DNA from: Firmicutes bacterium ADurb.Bin193
Lineage (GTDB): Bacteria; Bacillota; Clostridia; Monoglobales; Firm-18
NCBI GenBank assembly: GCA_002070105.1
Contig: MWCQ01000005.1
Span: forward strand, 1 to 64,000
DNA: 64,000 nt
Direction: 5' to 3'
Shown: positions 42,433 through 52,185 of the stretch, in pieces
Numbering within the stretch: the first letter of the stretch is position 1
Layout: each line of letters begins with the position of its first letter
Notes under the pieces: generated by a model
Seen by the model: the letters and a program-made list of their open reading frames with translations, nothing else
What the model was told of the DNA's origin: nothing
Databases searched by the model: none
Translations under genes and position numbers: made by a program

Positions 42433-43251
42433 ATGCAGAAAATAGCGAGAAACACACTGTTTATAACAATGACGATAATAATATCGATAAATCTGGTTCT
42501 TTTGACCGCAAAGGGTGAAAAGGAGCAGACTTATATTCCCGTGCTTTTATATCACAATATTACGGAAAACACCGATGGCATGGATATTATCGTAAACATA
42601 ACGCCCCGGCGTTTTCGTGAGCATATGGTCGCTCTAAAGTCGGCGGGCTATAACACAATTACCTTAGACGATTACTACGAGCATATACAAAACGGAAAAA
42701 GTCTCCCCGAAAAGCCCGTCATAATAACATTCGATGACGGATATCTCAGTAATTACGAGTTTGCCTATCCGATTTTGCAGGAGCTTGAAATGAAGGCGAC
42801 GATATTCATAGTAACCGACTCTGTCGGGCCGGGCGGCAAGGTTTCGTACCCTCATTTTACATGGGAGCAGGCAAGGCAGATGCAGCAAAGCGGGGTAATC
42901 GATATACAATCCCACACCCATACTCACAGGGATGTTACGCTGCAAAACAGGGAGGAAACGGTAAGGGAAATACGCCTGTCCAAATATCTGATCGAAAGCA
43001 ATCTGAATAAGGAATGTTCCTACCTCGCATACCCCTACGGCGCGTACAACAACATTAGTATTAGACTTGCCTCCGAGGCGGGATACAAAATGATGTTGGG
43101 GCTTGTCGGCAGAGAAACGGACGGACAAAACAATCCCGACAGGGTTTTAAAGCGAATAACTGTATGGGGTGACAAAGGCGGGGAAGACTTTTTAAGGTTT
43201 TTAGAAGACGGAGTTAAAAAACAAAATCCCGCTGATGCGGGATCCGAGTAA
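42433..43251 (+). CDS. polysaccharide deacetylase (NodB domain), exported
   Basis: A 272-residue protein with an N-terminal hydrophobic segment (about 8-25: TLFITMTIIISINLVLLT) that is a signal or anchor. The NodB domain shows the metal/catalytic motifs TFDDGYLSNY and SHTHTH and the later LAYPYGAYN. Such enzymes remove acetyl groups from peptidoglycan or other surface sugars; the substrate is unknown. Its end carries a hairpin (ATCCCGC / GCGGGAT) that may slow transcription towards the convergent gene. Confidence 0.85.
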   Translation: MQKIARNTLFITMTIIISINLVLLTAKGEKEQTYIPVLLYHNITENTDGMDIIVNITPRRFREHMVALKSAGYNTITLDDYYEHIQNGKSLPEKPVIITFDDGYLSNYEFAYPILQELEMKATIFIVTDSVGPGGKVSYPHFTWEQARQMQQSGVIDIQSHTHTHRDVTLQNREETVREIRLSKYLIESNLNKECSYLAYPYGAYNNISIRLASEAGYKMMLGLVGRETDGQNNPDRVLKRITVWGDKGGEDFLRFLEDGVKKQNPADAGSE

Positions 43252-43267
43252 TAGACTTTCCGTCTCG

Positions 43268-44518
43268 TTAAATTTTTGAATAGTCTAAAATAATATTTTC
43301 AATCGACTCGCCGCCTTTTAGCCTTAAAAGCGTTTTTTTGGCGGGACAGATTCCTTGTGCGGCTCTTTCATAAAGGGGTGACAGAAGTTTTTCTTCACCC
43401 TTTTTTCGTTTTTTAAGTCCATCCTCCGCCGTCTCGACAAGTCTTGTCAAAAGCCCCTGCGGCAAACTTGTTCCCTCCCCGTTTATTACACAATCACGAA
43501 GATACGAGGTTTTGTAACCTTCCAAAACGCCCTCCATAATCTGCCTTGCTCTGTCCATATTGTATAGAATCCCAAGCGAAAAGGCGGGCGGAGCAAACGC
43601 CTCGGATACGGGCTGGGCGCAGTCGCTTCGGATTTCAAGCGTTCCTCTTGCGGTTATCTCGACATTTTTGAAGGATAAAAAGTGCTTTGTGTCGTTCCCG
43701 TTGCCGTCTTTGAAATATTCATATACGGTAACGGGAGGGAATGTAATATATTTTCCCCTGCGCACAGTGCAAAACATCTTTCTTGTAAGAAAATCGTTTA
43801 TAATGTCATCGGTGTTTTTATAAATGCCGTCAACCTTCCCTGTGTTGGGGAAGGCGCTTTTTTCCCAGAGGAAATCGCGAATACATAGAGTTTTGTCGTT
43901 ATCCCATGAGGGAGAGTTTGAAAACAGCATCCCACGAATAAAGTCAAGGCGCGCAAAAAGCGTCAGCGCTTCGGGAAGCTTTTCAAGCGGGAGGTCAAGG
44001 TGTGTCTGAACCGACGAAATATAAGCCGGAAAGTCGGGAAAGCTGTGCTCTGCAGGATAGCTGTGCAAAAATTCGTCCACCATATTATAAACGGGAAAGT
44101 CAACATGCGACTTTGTTATATATTGTTTATAAGGGTTTGACCCCATCCCGCACAACAAATGACGGCTTGGCGTTAAAAAGTCCTGCGCGGCGGTAAAGTA
44201 GCGGTAAAAGCGGTCGGCGGCGGAGCAAAGGCTGTCACCGAAATCCAGCGAAAACTCAAAATTGTTGTAGGAGTTGTCAAATGACAGTACATCTCCAAAA
44301 TCATTTGAAATAAACGCAGGATTGTTGTCGGATGTCTTAGCCTCAACCCGAAAGCCGTTTTTTAAAAAATACTCCAAAAGCCCGTTTGCAACCTCTGCCG
44401 CAACGGGCTTTTTATCCATGTTGATAAGAGGAAACTCAAGCTCAACGCCTATGTTTCCGAAGGTTTTTTTACCAAACGGCAGGATAAACCTGTTTTGAAT
44501 TATTGAAAAAGCGTTCAA
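43268..44518 (-). CDS. glutamate-cysteine ligase family (GCS2) protein
   Basis: A 416-residue protein with GCS2-like blocks: GNIGVELEFPLIN near the N-terminus, NYNNFEFSLDFGDSL, SVQTHLDLPLEK and GTLEIRSDCAQPV. This points to a carboxylate-amine ligase fold, possibly gamma-glutamylcysteine synthesis, but a different amino acid acceptor is equally possible. No glutathione synthetase is seen nearby. Start is TTG with GAGG upstream. It is on the opposite strand to the deacetylase and precedes, in reading direction, only convergent neighbours. Confidence 0.65.
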   Translation of the reverse strand: MNAFSIIQNRFILPFGKKTFGNIGVELEFPLINMDKKPVAAEVANGLLEYFLKNGFRVEAKTSDNNPAFISNDFGDVLSFDNSYNNFEFSLDFGDSLCSAADRFYRYFTAAQDFLTPSRHLLCGMGSNPYKQYITKSHVDFPVYNMVDEFLHSYPAEHSFPDFPAYISSVQTHLDLPLEKLPEALTLFARLDFIRGMLFSNSPSWDNDKTLCIRDFLWEKSAFPNTGKVDGIYKNTDDIINDFLTRKMFCTVRRGKYITFPPVTVYEYFKDGNGNDTKHFLSFKNVEITARGTLEIRSDCAQPVSEAFAPPAFSLGILYNMDRARQIMEGVLEGYKTSYLRDCVINGEGTSLPQGLLTRLVETAEDGLKKRKKGEEKLLSPLYERAAQGICPAKKTLLRLKGGESIENIILDYSKI

Positions 44519-44549
44519 ACAAACCCGTCCTCTTTTGCATTGCCGAACC

Positions 44550-46574
44550 TTACGGTCGGCTTAAATAATTATACACCATAATAAGCGCATCGGCGTTTGT
44601 AAGGTTTTTGGAAGGATAGAAATAGCCGTCGCTTCCCGCAATAAGTTTAAGCCCTCTTGCAAGCGCAACATAGCCGAAATACTCCTCCCTGATCTCGCCC
44701 GAATCGGCAAACGGCATCTTAAAAATTCCCTTAAGCTCCGCAACGCCTTTATATCCCGTTGCCCGAAGAAGAAGCATTGCCGCTTCCTCACGGGTTACGA
44801 AGCCGTTTTTGTTGACCCTATTCTTTTCAATAACGCCCTTTGTTATAAAGTCATTATAAATCATATCCAATTCCTCGTCGGTGATACCGCCTGTTTTCTC
44901 ATATATCGGCATTCCGTCGGGGGATATGGAAGCCAAAAGTACGATAAAATCCTTCTGGTAAATATAATCGTCCAAAAACACATTGCCCTCCGAAACGAAA
45001 ATATCGCAGTCCGCCAAAGCGGTGACAATATTCTGAGCGTAATGTCCGTCAAGTCCGATATATGAAAGAGAACGCTTTGGCTTTACGGGCTTTCCGTCAT
45101 AGGACAAAACAATCCCGCTTTTGGCATCAATTATGGCAGGGACCTGAGAATTCACGGTATAAACCAGGCGGGCGAAAAATGCCTCCGTCTGCATATAAAT
45201 AAGCGAAAGCCCTACCCTGTCAAAAAACACATCGTATGCCTGTGACAGAGATATAACCTTGTCGGGACTTTCAAATTCGACATTATCCCATGTAAAAGCC
45301 AAGGATGCGATATCCCCTTCGGGGTTTATTAAAAACTGGGCGTAGTTGCTTTTATACGGTATTCCGTTTACGGTTCTTTCGTATGTTACGACGAAAGAGC
45401 CGCTCCCCGGAACTTCAACGGCGGTGGCGTCCGAAGCGGTAAGAAGGTCAAAATATTTCCTCATGTAGACATACAAAAAGTTGTTGGTTATGGCGCGCGC
45501 TTTTTCCGCCCCCACGCCCTCTCCGCCGCTTTTATTGACTGACTCGCTGTTTGTAAAGCCGACTATGTCAAGCGTCTTTGCATTAAGAGTAACATCGGCA
45601 ATCTCCTTATCCTTGACAAACCTGATTGTCATAAGATAGTCGCCGTTTGTATCCATGTAGTATTTCGCCTGCTGCGGAGAATACTCCGAATCTATTTTAA
45701 GCCCCGGCATTTCTCTGACCCGCTTTTGAGCCTCATTTCCCGTTTTAAGACCTTCCAAAAGAGCGTTCCTGTTTTCAATGGATATTACCGTCCCGTCGGC
45801 TGTCATGGGTGTTCGGTCGTAGATCGCTGTAATTTCCTTATATCCGTCGGTTTTTGCGGTGACCATCTGGCTCGTCGCCTCGCCCGTTACCGCATCGATA
45901 GAGGCTGTAAGCGACGGAACATATACGAGATACGGAACAACCCTTCCGTCCTCGATTTTTCGGTTGTAGCGAAGCTTTAATTTTATATTGGTCTTAAAAA
46001 ACTCCTCCGCCTGCGCCTTTGAAATAATTTCATGCGCGGGAAGAAAGCTCATGTCCTTATTCCAGACACGGCTGTATCTTGTGACCTCGCCGCTTTGGGC
46101 ATCAACCCACACGCTGACGCTGTCATTTGAATAATTTACTCCGCCCACATTTCTTAAAAAGCGGATGTTGTATCCGCCCGTGCCGGAGCTGTTGTATGTA
46201 TTTGAAAAAACCTTCATGTTAAGCTCGCCGACAATATCGGAAGCAACCCTCTCCACAAACGAAATCGCAGTTTGCGTAGCCTGCGTCTTGCTTATTTTCG
46301 GAAGCCGCTTCTTTGTAGCGAAGCTGCCGCTGTCAACCATATAGCTTAAAACGGTTCCGTCTGCGGCAGTCGTAACCCTCGCCGAATGTTTCGATTCGGA
46401 ATAAAAAATTATGCTGTAATTAAGGCTGTCATCCGAACTGCTGTCCACAGCGGTATATTCGGAAAGCGAAGGAATCAAAGAGTAAATCTTCTGTGTAATG
46501 TCATAGGGGAGCTTGTCCGCCGAAACTGTAAAAGAAAGAGCAAGAAAAACGAGGCAAAGCAGTATTTTCCTCAC
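44550..46574 (-). CDS. secreted YcdB/YcdC-domain protein with SLH repeats
   Basis: A 674-residue exported protein. A signal peptide (ILLCLVFLALSFTVSA) is followed by two to three YcdB/YcdC (PepSY-like) repeats, recognised from AQSGEVTRYSR, AVTGEATSQM and related turns, and by S-layer-homology repeats from about residue 510 (DGHYAQNIVTALADCDIFV; NGFVTREEAAMLLLRATGYK; EYFGYVALARGLKLI). The protein is therefore probably bound to the cell wall. GTG start after GAGGTGG. The function of YcdB/YcdC modules is not known. Confidence 0.75.
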   Translation of the reverse strand: MRKILLCLVFLALSFTVSADKLPYDITQKIYSLIPSLSEYTAVDSSSDDSLNYSIIFYSESKHSARVTTAADGTVLSYMVDSGSFATKKRLPKISKTQATQTAISFVERVASDIVGELNMKVFSNTYNSSGTGGYNIRFLRNVGGVNYSNDSVSVWVDAQSGEVTRYSRVWNKDMSFLPAHEIISKAQAEEFFKTNIKLKLRYNRKIEDGRVVPYLVYVPSLTASIDAVTGEATSQMVTAKTDGYKEITAIYDRTPMTADGTVISIENRNALLEGLKTGNEAQKRVREMPGLKIDSEYSPQQAKYYMDTNGDYLMTIRFVKDKEIADVTLNAKTLDIVGFTNSESVNKSGGEGVGAEKARAITNNFLYVYMRKYFDLLTASDATAVEVPGSGSFVVTYERTVNGIPYKSNYAQFLINPEGDIASLAFTWDNVEFESPDKVISLSQAYDVFFDRVGLSLIYMQTEAFFARLVYTVNSQVPAIIDAKSGIVLSYDGKPVKPKRSLSYIGLDGHYAQNIVTALADCDIFVSEGNVFLDDYIYQKDFIVLLASISPDGMPIYEKTGGITDEELDMIYNDFITKGVIEKNRVNKNGFVTREEAAMLLLRATGYKGVAELKGIFKMPFADSGEIREEYFGYVALARGLKLIAGSDGYFYPSKNLTNADALIMVYNYLSRP

Positions 46575-46638
46575 TTAAACCACCTCATATTTATTATACT
46601 TCATAATAGGTTTAATCTCAATAAATAAGGGTTATTTG

Positions 46639-47748
46639 TTATTTTAATTTAACATTGGAAAGCACAAACCTTGCCAAAAAGAAAGCTAAGTAGACCCCGA
46701 CCGCGACACACAGCATTGAAAAGGAAAACCGCCATGCCTCAAAGACGGAAATGTCGTCTTTGGCAAAAACCGTAGCAGAGCCGAGAGGAAGGCGGGTCAA
46801 AAGCATTGCATAGACTCCCGCAAAAACAGCCTGCAAAGCCTTTGCGGCGACGAAAACACGCGAGGAAAGACCGCTTTTTGCGATAATCCCCGAAACCTGA
46901 AGTATAACGCTAACGCCCGACCATGCAATGACCATGGAGATAAAAACGACCCTGAAATCGCCGATAGGGAGCGAGGCAAACCTTACGGTTCCGTTTGCAA
47001 TCTCCAAAAAGCCCAGCACAGCCGCCTTTGATACATTCTGGGAAATACCCGTAAGCGCAAGAGCGTCCGAAAGAAACCCCGTAATCTTAAAATGCTCCAA
47101 AATAACAATAAAGGTGCTGAAAAAAACTATAAATCCGCAGACATAGACGATAAGCTCCGCCGACTTTGCAACGGAATGCGAAAAAATTTCGCCTATGCTT
47201 TTTCGCGTAGCTTTCTGTGCATGATATGCGGCGCAGGGAAGGGTCATTCTCTCGCTATACTTATAGAATCTGAAAACAAGCCCGACACTTATTGCGCTCA
47301 GAATGTGAATGAGATACAGCAAAAGACCCGCTCTGCCCGAAAAGAGCATACCCGCCCCCACCGAGCCGATAATAAACAGGGGGCCGGAATTGTTGCAAAA
47401 ACATATAATCCTCTGTGCCTCCGCTTTTGTGCAGAGGTTTTTTTCATACATATCCACGCCTGTCTGGGCGCCGACGGGGTACCCGCTTAACAGTCCGAGG
47501 ACAAAGGCAATCCCCCCGATGCCCGGCACATTAAACAAGGGGCGCATAATGGGCGAGAACCACCGCCCGATCCTTTGCGCCGTCCCCGTTTCAATAAGAA
47601 GCTTAGAGCATATAAAAAACGGAAAAAGTGAGGGAATAATAATCTTTGCACAAAGCATAAGACCCCTTTCCGCACCCGCAAGGCACCGGGAAGGGGCGGT
47701 GACAAGTCCGATAAAGACAAACAGCGCAAAGCCGGCCAAAAGCTTCAA
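46639..47748 (-). CDS. ylbJ: sporulation integral membrane protein YlbJ
   Basis: A 369-residue polytopic membrane protein with two nucleoside-recognition (Gate) domains: PSLFPFFICSKLLIETG, GLLSGYPVGAQ, CNNSGPLFIIGSVG and the second GLEIANGTVR-like half. YlbJ is needed for spore cortex formation in B. subtilis. The TTG start at 47748 has AAGGAGATG well placed; a longer frame upstream has no ribosome site. It is divergent from yqfC, with 152 bp between them. Confidence 0.88.
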   Translation of the reverse strand: MKLLAGFALFVFIGLVTAPSRCLAGAERGLMLCAKIIIPSLFPFFICSKLLIETGTAQRIGRWFSPIMRPLFNVPGIGGIAFVLGLLSGYPVGAQTGVDMYEKNLCTKAEAQRIICFCNNSGPLFIIGSVGAGMLFSGRAGLLLYLIHILSAISVGLVFRFYKYSERMTLPCAAYHAQKATRKSIGEIFSHSVAKSAELIVYVCGFIVFFSTFIVILEHFKITGFLSDALALTGISQNVSKAAVLGFLEIANGTVRFASLPIGDFRVVFISMVIAWSGVSVILQVSGIIAKSGLSSRVFVAAKALQAVFAGVYAMLLTRLPLGSATVFAKDDISVFEAWRFSFSMLCVAVGVYLAFFLARFVLSNVKLK

Positions 47749-47900
47749 AAAATCATCTCCTTTGCAAAATGGAAAAACCATACCTGCCTTTAATATATAT
47801 ATTCATAACCCCGCCATTTTTGCATAAATTTATAAAGAGAAAAAACCGATTGCGAAAGGCGTGCCTAAACGCCGAAAAAGCAAAAGAAGGGGAAAGTAAT

Positions 47901-48167
47901 ATGAAAAAATCAAAAAAAGAAAGACTGACCGAACTTTTGGATATGCCCAAGGAGGTTATACTCGACCTGCCCAAGCTTACGCTTTACAGCAATAATCAGC
48001 TTACAATCGAGAATTACAGCGGAATACTTGAATACACAAGCGAACATATACGATTAAAGACGGCGGATAAAACCGTTGCGGTAAGCGGTTCTAACCTTGA
48101 GCTTCGGACAATAACCGACATTGATGTTTTGATTGAGGGCGATATATCAAAGATTGAATACATTTGA
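47901..48167 (+). CDS. yqfC: sporulation protein YqfC
   Basis: An 88-residue protein of the YqfC/YabP family (MPKEVILDLPKLTLYSNNQL, then IENYSGILEYTSEHIRLKT). YqfC is made in the mother cell under SigE in B. subtilis; its mechanism is not established. The ATG at 47901 is supported by AAGGGGAAAG; longer frames lack a site. It heads the yqfC-yqfD-phoH-ybeY-dgkA-era-yqzL-recO cluster. Confidence 0.9.
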   Translation: MKKSKKERLTELLDMPKEVILDLPKLTLYSNNQLTIENYSGILEYTSEHIRLKTADKTVAVSGSNLELRTITDIDVLIEGDISKIEYI

Positions 48168-48178
48168 GGGGTGCGGGA

Positions 48179-49372
48179 ATGTTTCTTGTTAAGCTGTTTA
48201 ACCTGATACAGGGCTATGTAACAATAATAATAGAGGGTGTCTTTCCCGAACGGTTTTTGAATATCTGCGCACGGCGGGGGATATATCTGTGGGATGTTAA
48301 GCGTACGGGCAAATTAAGCTTAAGCGCAAACGCAAGCGTAAGAGGCTTTCGGCTTATGCGTCCCATAGCGAAAAAGGCGCGGTGTACGGTGCGGATAAAA
48401 AAGAAGCGGGGTATTCCCTTTTATATCTATAAGCACAGACGCCGAAAGGCTTTTGCGGTCGGAGCGGGGCTGTTTGTGCTTCTTTTGTTTGTTATGACAA
48501 GGTTTATATGGGTAATCGATGTAACGGGAAACGACATTCTTTCAACGGAAACGGTGCTTGAAAACCTTGAACGGGCAGGGCTTAAAACGGGGATGTTGAG
48601 CGGGAAAATCGATACCGAATATATACGGGACAAAATGATGATAAGCCTTGAGGAACTTTCGTGGATAGGCATTAACATAAAGGGCACCACGGCGCATATA
48701 GAGATTAAGGAGCGCGAGCAAAAGCCCGATCTTTTCCCGAAGGACGAGCCGTGCAGCATATACGCCCTTACTGACGGCGTGATACAGTCGATTGATGCCC
48801 AAAACGGACAAAGGCTTGTTGCGGCGGGCGATGTGGTGAAAAAGGGACAGCTTTTAATAAGCGGCGCGCTTGACAGTAAAACGGGCGAAGGCGTAAGGTA
48901 TGTCCACGCCGACGGCGAGGTTATGGCAAGAACATGGAGGGAAATAACCGTTCCCATACCCGGTTATGCAGAGGAAAAAGTGCGTACGGGGAGGTCAAAA
49001 TCGAAGCACATGGTAAAAATTTTTAGTTTTTACATAAAATTTTTCACAAATGATAGAATTTCCTATACAAACTATGATAGAATAAGTTATGTAAAAAAAC
49101 TTTCGATAGGAAAGGATATGGTACTGCCCTTTTCATTTCATTATGACAACTATTACGAGGTCGAGATAATAAGGCGCGAAACAGACCGCAACGAGGCACT
49201 GGACATTGCGCGCAGTGAGGCAAAAAACAGGGTCAAAGACATTTTGGTCGTATCAAGCGTAGAGGAGGAATCACAGGATACTCTGAAAATTACATACGAG
49301 TGTCTTGAGAACATAGCACAAAAGAAGGCAATTCTAAAGGGGGAAACAAATGATAATGGAGAGAATACTTGA
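48179..49372 (+). CDS. yqfD: sporulation protein YqfD
   Basis: A 397-residue protein with one membrane helix near residues 94-112 (AFAVGAGLFVLLLFVMTRFI) and a large outer part (VDVTGNDILSTETVLENLER-like, then GVIQSIDAQNGQRLVAAGDV). It matches YqfD, a SigE-controlled sporulation protein of unknown mechanism. GGGGTG precedes the ATG at 48179, and its end overlaps phoH by 23 nt. Confidence 0.92.
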   Translation: MFLVKLFNLIQGYVTIIIEGVFPERFLNICARRGIYLWDVKRTGKLSLSANASVRGFRLMRPIAKKARCTVRIKKKRGIPFYIYKHRRRKAFAVGAGLFVLLLFVMTRFIWVIDVTGNDILSTETVLENLERAGLKTGMLSGKIDTEYIRDKMMISLEELSWIGINIKGTTAHIEIKEREQKPDLFPKDEPCSIYALTDGVIQSIDAQNGQRLVAAGDVVKKGQLLISGALDSKTGEGVRYVHADGEVMARTWREITVPIPGYAEEKVRTGRSKSKHMVKIFSFYIKFFTNDRISYTNYDRISYVKKLSIGKDMVLPFSFHYDNYYEVEIIRRETDRNEALDIARSEAKNRVKDILVVSSVEEESQDTLKITYECLENIAQKKAILKGETNDNGENT

Positions 49373-50312
49373 GGTTGAAACCATCGAGCAGGTTGTAAAC
49401 ATATTCGGAAGCATTGACCAGAATATAAAAATTCTTGAAAATCACTATGATGTTCAGGTTGTTCACAGAGGAACACAGCTTAAAATAACCGGCGGCGAGG
49501 AGGGAACGGAAAAAGCGCACAGGGCTTTACTGGGGCTTATAGCCGTCACCGCAAGGGGAGAGCAGATAAGCGAGCAAACCATCAGGTATGTGATGAGCCT
49601 TGTTGACGACGGCGAGGATGACAAATTAAACTTTATCGGCAAGGACTGTGTCGCAATAACGGCAAAGGGTAAACCGATAAAGCCGAAAACTCTCGGACAG
49701 CGTACCTATATCGAAGCAATAAGGGAAAGCGTAATAACCTTCGGTATAGGCCCTGCGGGGACGGGGAAAACCTACCTTGCGGTTGCAATGGCGGTTACCG
49801 CGCTTAAAAACAAGGACATAGACCGCATTATAATAACCCGACCTGCGGTTGAAGCGGGGGAAAAGCTGGGCTTTTTGCCCGGTGACCTTCAGAACAAGGT
49901 TGACCCTTATCTGCGTCCGCTCCACGATGCGCTTTATGATATGCTCGGCGTGGAAACATACCAGAAATATGTCGAAAAGGGAGTAATAGAGGTTGCGCCC
50001 CTTGCGTATATGAGGGGCAGAACGCTGGACGATTCTTATATAGTTCTCGATGAGGCGCAAAACACAACCCCCGAACAGATGAAAATGTTTCTTACCAGAA
50101 TAGGCTTCGGCTCAAGGGCAATCGTGACGGGGGACATAACACAAATCGATCTTCCGGAGGGGAAGAAAAGCGGGCTTAAGGAGGTAATGCGTATATTAAA
50201 GGGGATAAAGGGCATAACCTTCTGTACACTGACCGAAAAGGATGTGGTACGCCACCCGCTTGTTCAGGCGATAGTAAAGGCGTATGAGAGGGATGAACAA
50301 AAGAAAAAATGA
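49350..50312 (+). CDS. phoH: PhoH family ATPase
   Basis: A 320-residue protein: an N-terminal KH-like part (HRGTQLKITGGEEGTEKA) and a P-loop ATPase with Walker A GPAGTGKTYLA and Walker B YIVLDEAQNT. PhoH proteins are thought to act on RNA and are almost always followed by ybeY, as here. The start lies inside yqfD with GGGGGAAAC before it. Confidence 0.95.
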   Translation: MIMERILEVETIEQVVNIFGSIDQNIKILENHYDVQVVHRGTQLKITGGEEGTEKAHRALLGLIAVTARGEQISEQTIRYVMSLVDDGEDDKLNFIGKDCVAITAKGKPIKPKTLGQRTYIEAIRESVITFGIGPAGTGKTYLAVAMAVTALKNKDIDRIIITRPAVEAGEKLGFLPGDLQNKVDPYLRPLHDALYDMLGVETYQKYVEKGVIEVAPLAYMRGRTLDDSYIVLDEAQNTTPEQMKMFLTRIGFGSRAIVTGDITQIDLPEGKKSGLKEVMRILKGIKGITFCTLTEKDVVRHPLVQAIVKAYERDEQKKK

Positions 50313-50746
50313 TAGATTTCAAAAACACCCAGACCAAAATTGAGTTTACTTCTCAAACCGAAGTCCTTATTCGGGATGTAATAAAAAAGGTTTTTGAATA
50401 CGAGGGAGTAAAAGAGCGGGGCGTAAGCGTTGTTATTACGGATAATGAGGGGATAAGGGAGCTCAATCGTGACTATCGGAATACGGACAAGCCCACCGAT
50501 GTTTTGTCCTTTCCGCTTTTTGACGAGGACGGAAGCCTTGATGATGAGGAGCTCGGCGACATAGTCATATCTCTTGAGCGCGCGAAGGAGCAGGCACAGC
50601 TTTACGGTCACAGCACAGAGCGCGAAATTGCGTTTTTGACCGTCCATTCAATGCTTCATCTTTTGGGTTGGGACCATGAGGACGAGGATTGCGAAATGTT
50701 CCAAAAGCAGGAGGAAATACTTGCCCGAATAGGGCTTTCGAGGTGA
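50309..50746 (+). CDS. ybeY: endoribonuclease / rRNA maturation factor YbeY
   Basis: A 145-residue zinc-dependent RNase for 16S rRNA 3'-end maturation and ribosome quality control. The metal motif HSMLHLLGWDH (H-x3-H-x5-H) and DYRNTDKPTDVLSFPL are complete. Overlaps phoH by 4 nt. Confidence 0.96.
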   Translation: MIDFKNTQTKIEFTSQTEVLIRDVIKKVFEYEGVKERGVSVVITDNEGIRELNRDYRNTDKPTDVLSFPLFDEDGSLDDEELGDIVISLERAKEQAQLYGHSTEREIAFLTVHSMLHLLGWDHEDEDCEMFQKQEEILARIGLSR

Positions 50747-50751
50747 AGGAT

Positions 50752-51210
50752 ATGCTGACAAAAAGACTTTATCAAAGTTTTAAGTACGCCTTTGCGGGGC
50801 TTTGGTTCTGCATAAAAAACGAGCGCAATTTCAGAATTCACATTGTTGCCGCGGCGACGGTTTTTCTTGCGGCACCCTACTACCATTTCACCGTCACACA
50901 AATGCTGTTGCTTACGATAGCGGTGGCTTTGGTAATTATATGCGAAATGCTGAACACCGCGCTTGAAGCCTCGATAGACCTTGCCTGCTGCGAGTACAAA
51001 GAGCTTGCGAAAATAGCAAAGGATGTAAGCGCCGGAGCGGTTTTGATTTCTGCTCTTTGTTCGGTTGTTTTCGGATTTTTTCTGTTTTTCAGAATCAATA
51101 TAATACATAATATAATATCCGACATATTAAAATCGCCTCTGCTTGTCGCAGGGCTTTTGGCGTATATTTCGGCTGGATATCTGTTTGTGAGAGGATTTGA
51201 TAAAAAATGA
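50752..51210 (+). CDS. dgkA: undecaprenol/diacylglycerol kinase
   Basis: A 152-residue membrane kinase. The signature ICEMLNTALEASIDL and the NERNFRIH stretch with three hydrophobic helices match B. subtilis DgkA, which phosphorylates undecaprenol for cell-wall recycling. A further hydrophobic helix at the C-terminus (SPLLVAGLLAYISAGYLFV) makes it longer than the usual roughly 125 residues. ATG at 50752 follows GAGGTGAAGG. Its stop overlaps the era start (ATGA). Confidence 0.9.
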   Translation: MLTKRLYQSFKYAFAGLWFCIKNERNFRIHIVAAATVFLAAPYYHFTVTQMLLLTIAVALVIICEMLNTALEASIDLACCEYKELAKIAKDVSAGAVLISALCSVVFGFFLFFRINIIHNIISDILKSPLLVAGLLAYISAGYLFVRGFDKK

Positions 51211-52091
51211 GCTATAAATCAGGCTTTGTATCAATTGTCGGCCGCCCCAATGTAGGGAAATCGACATTGCTGAATAAAATTTTGGGTGAGAAAATAGCGG
51301 CGGTTTCGCCAAAGCCCCAGACAACCCGAAACAGGATAACAGGCGTATTAACTGATGATACAGCGCAAATCGTATTTGTCGATACGCCCGGCATCCACAA
51401 GCCGAAAAACAAGCTCGGCAGGTTTATGGTAAGCGAGGCGAGGCAAAGCACGGGCGAGGCGGACATTGTTTTGTATATGCTTGATGCGACCGATGTAAAG
51501 ACGGCGGCAGAGGAGGAAATTCTGCAATCTGTTAACGCTCCGACCGTGTTTTTGGTTATAAACAAAACTGACAAGGTTTCAAAGCCCGAAATCCTGCCGC
51601 TTATTTCCGCGTTTTCGGGTATAAAAAATTTTAATGAAATAATCCCGATAAGCGCGCTTACGGGCGACGGAGTTCAAAGACTTGTAACTCTTATTGCAAG
51701 TTATCTGCCCGAAGGACCGAAGTTTTTTCCGGACGATACCCTGACCGACCAGCCCGAACGCCAGATATGCGCCGAGTTCATACGCGAGAAGATGATGCGG
51801 TATTTAAGCGACGAAATACCCTACGGAACTGCCGTAAAGGTTGAGGAAATGTCGCTTGACGAACAAAAATCGCTTACCAAAATTGAAGCGATTATATACT
51901 GCGAGAAGGATTCCCACAAGTCTATAATCATCGGAAAGGGCGGGGCGATGCTTAAAAAAGTCGGCGAAAGCGCACGCCGCGATATCGAAAGATTTACAGG
52001 CACAAAGGTATTTTTAAGGCTTTGGGTTAAGGTGCGCGAAAACTGGCGAAACAGCGATATTCAGCTTAAAAATTTCGGTTATGAAGAGTAG
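51207..52091 (+). CDS. era: GTPase Era
   Basis: Era is the GTPase that helps 16S rRNA maturation and 30S assembly. The 294-residue protein has G1 GRPNVGKST, G3 DTPG, G4 NKTD and the C-terminal KH domain (IIIGKGGAMLKKVG). Full length. Confidence 0.97.
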   Translation: MSYKSGFVSIVGRPNVGKSTLLNKILGEKIAAVSPKPQTTRNRITGVLTDDTAQIVFVDTPGIHKPKNKLGRFMVSEARQSTGEADIVLYMLDATDVKTAAEEEILQSVNAPTVFLVINKTDKVSKPEILPLISAFSGIKNFNEIIPISALTGDGVQRLVTLIASYLPEGPKFFPDDTLTDQPERQICAEFIREKMMRYLSDEIPYGTAVKVEEMSLDEQKSLTKIEAIIYCEKDSHKSIIIGKGGAMLKKVGESARRDIERFTGTKVFLRLWVKVRENWRNSDIQLKNFGYEE

Positions 52092-52185
52092 ATTTTAGTT
52101 TTGAAATTAATCAGCGGTTATGGTTAATCTTTCATGTATTATAATTTTGCATATGCAGCAACCTATTGTATAGGGGGCGATGGAA

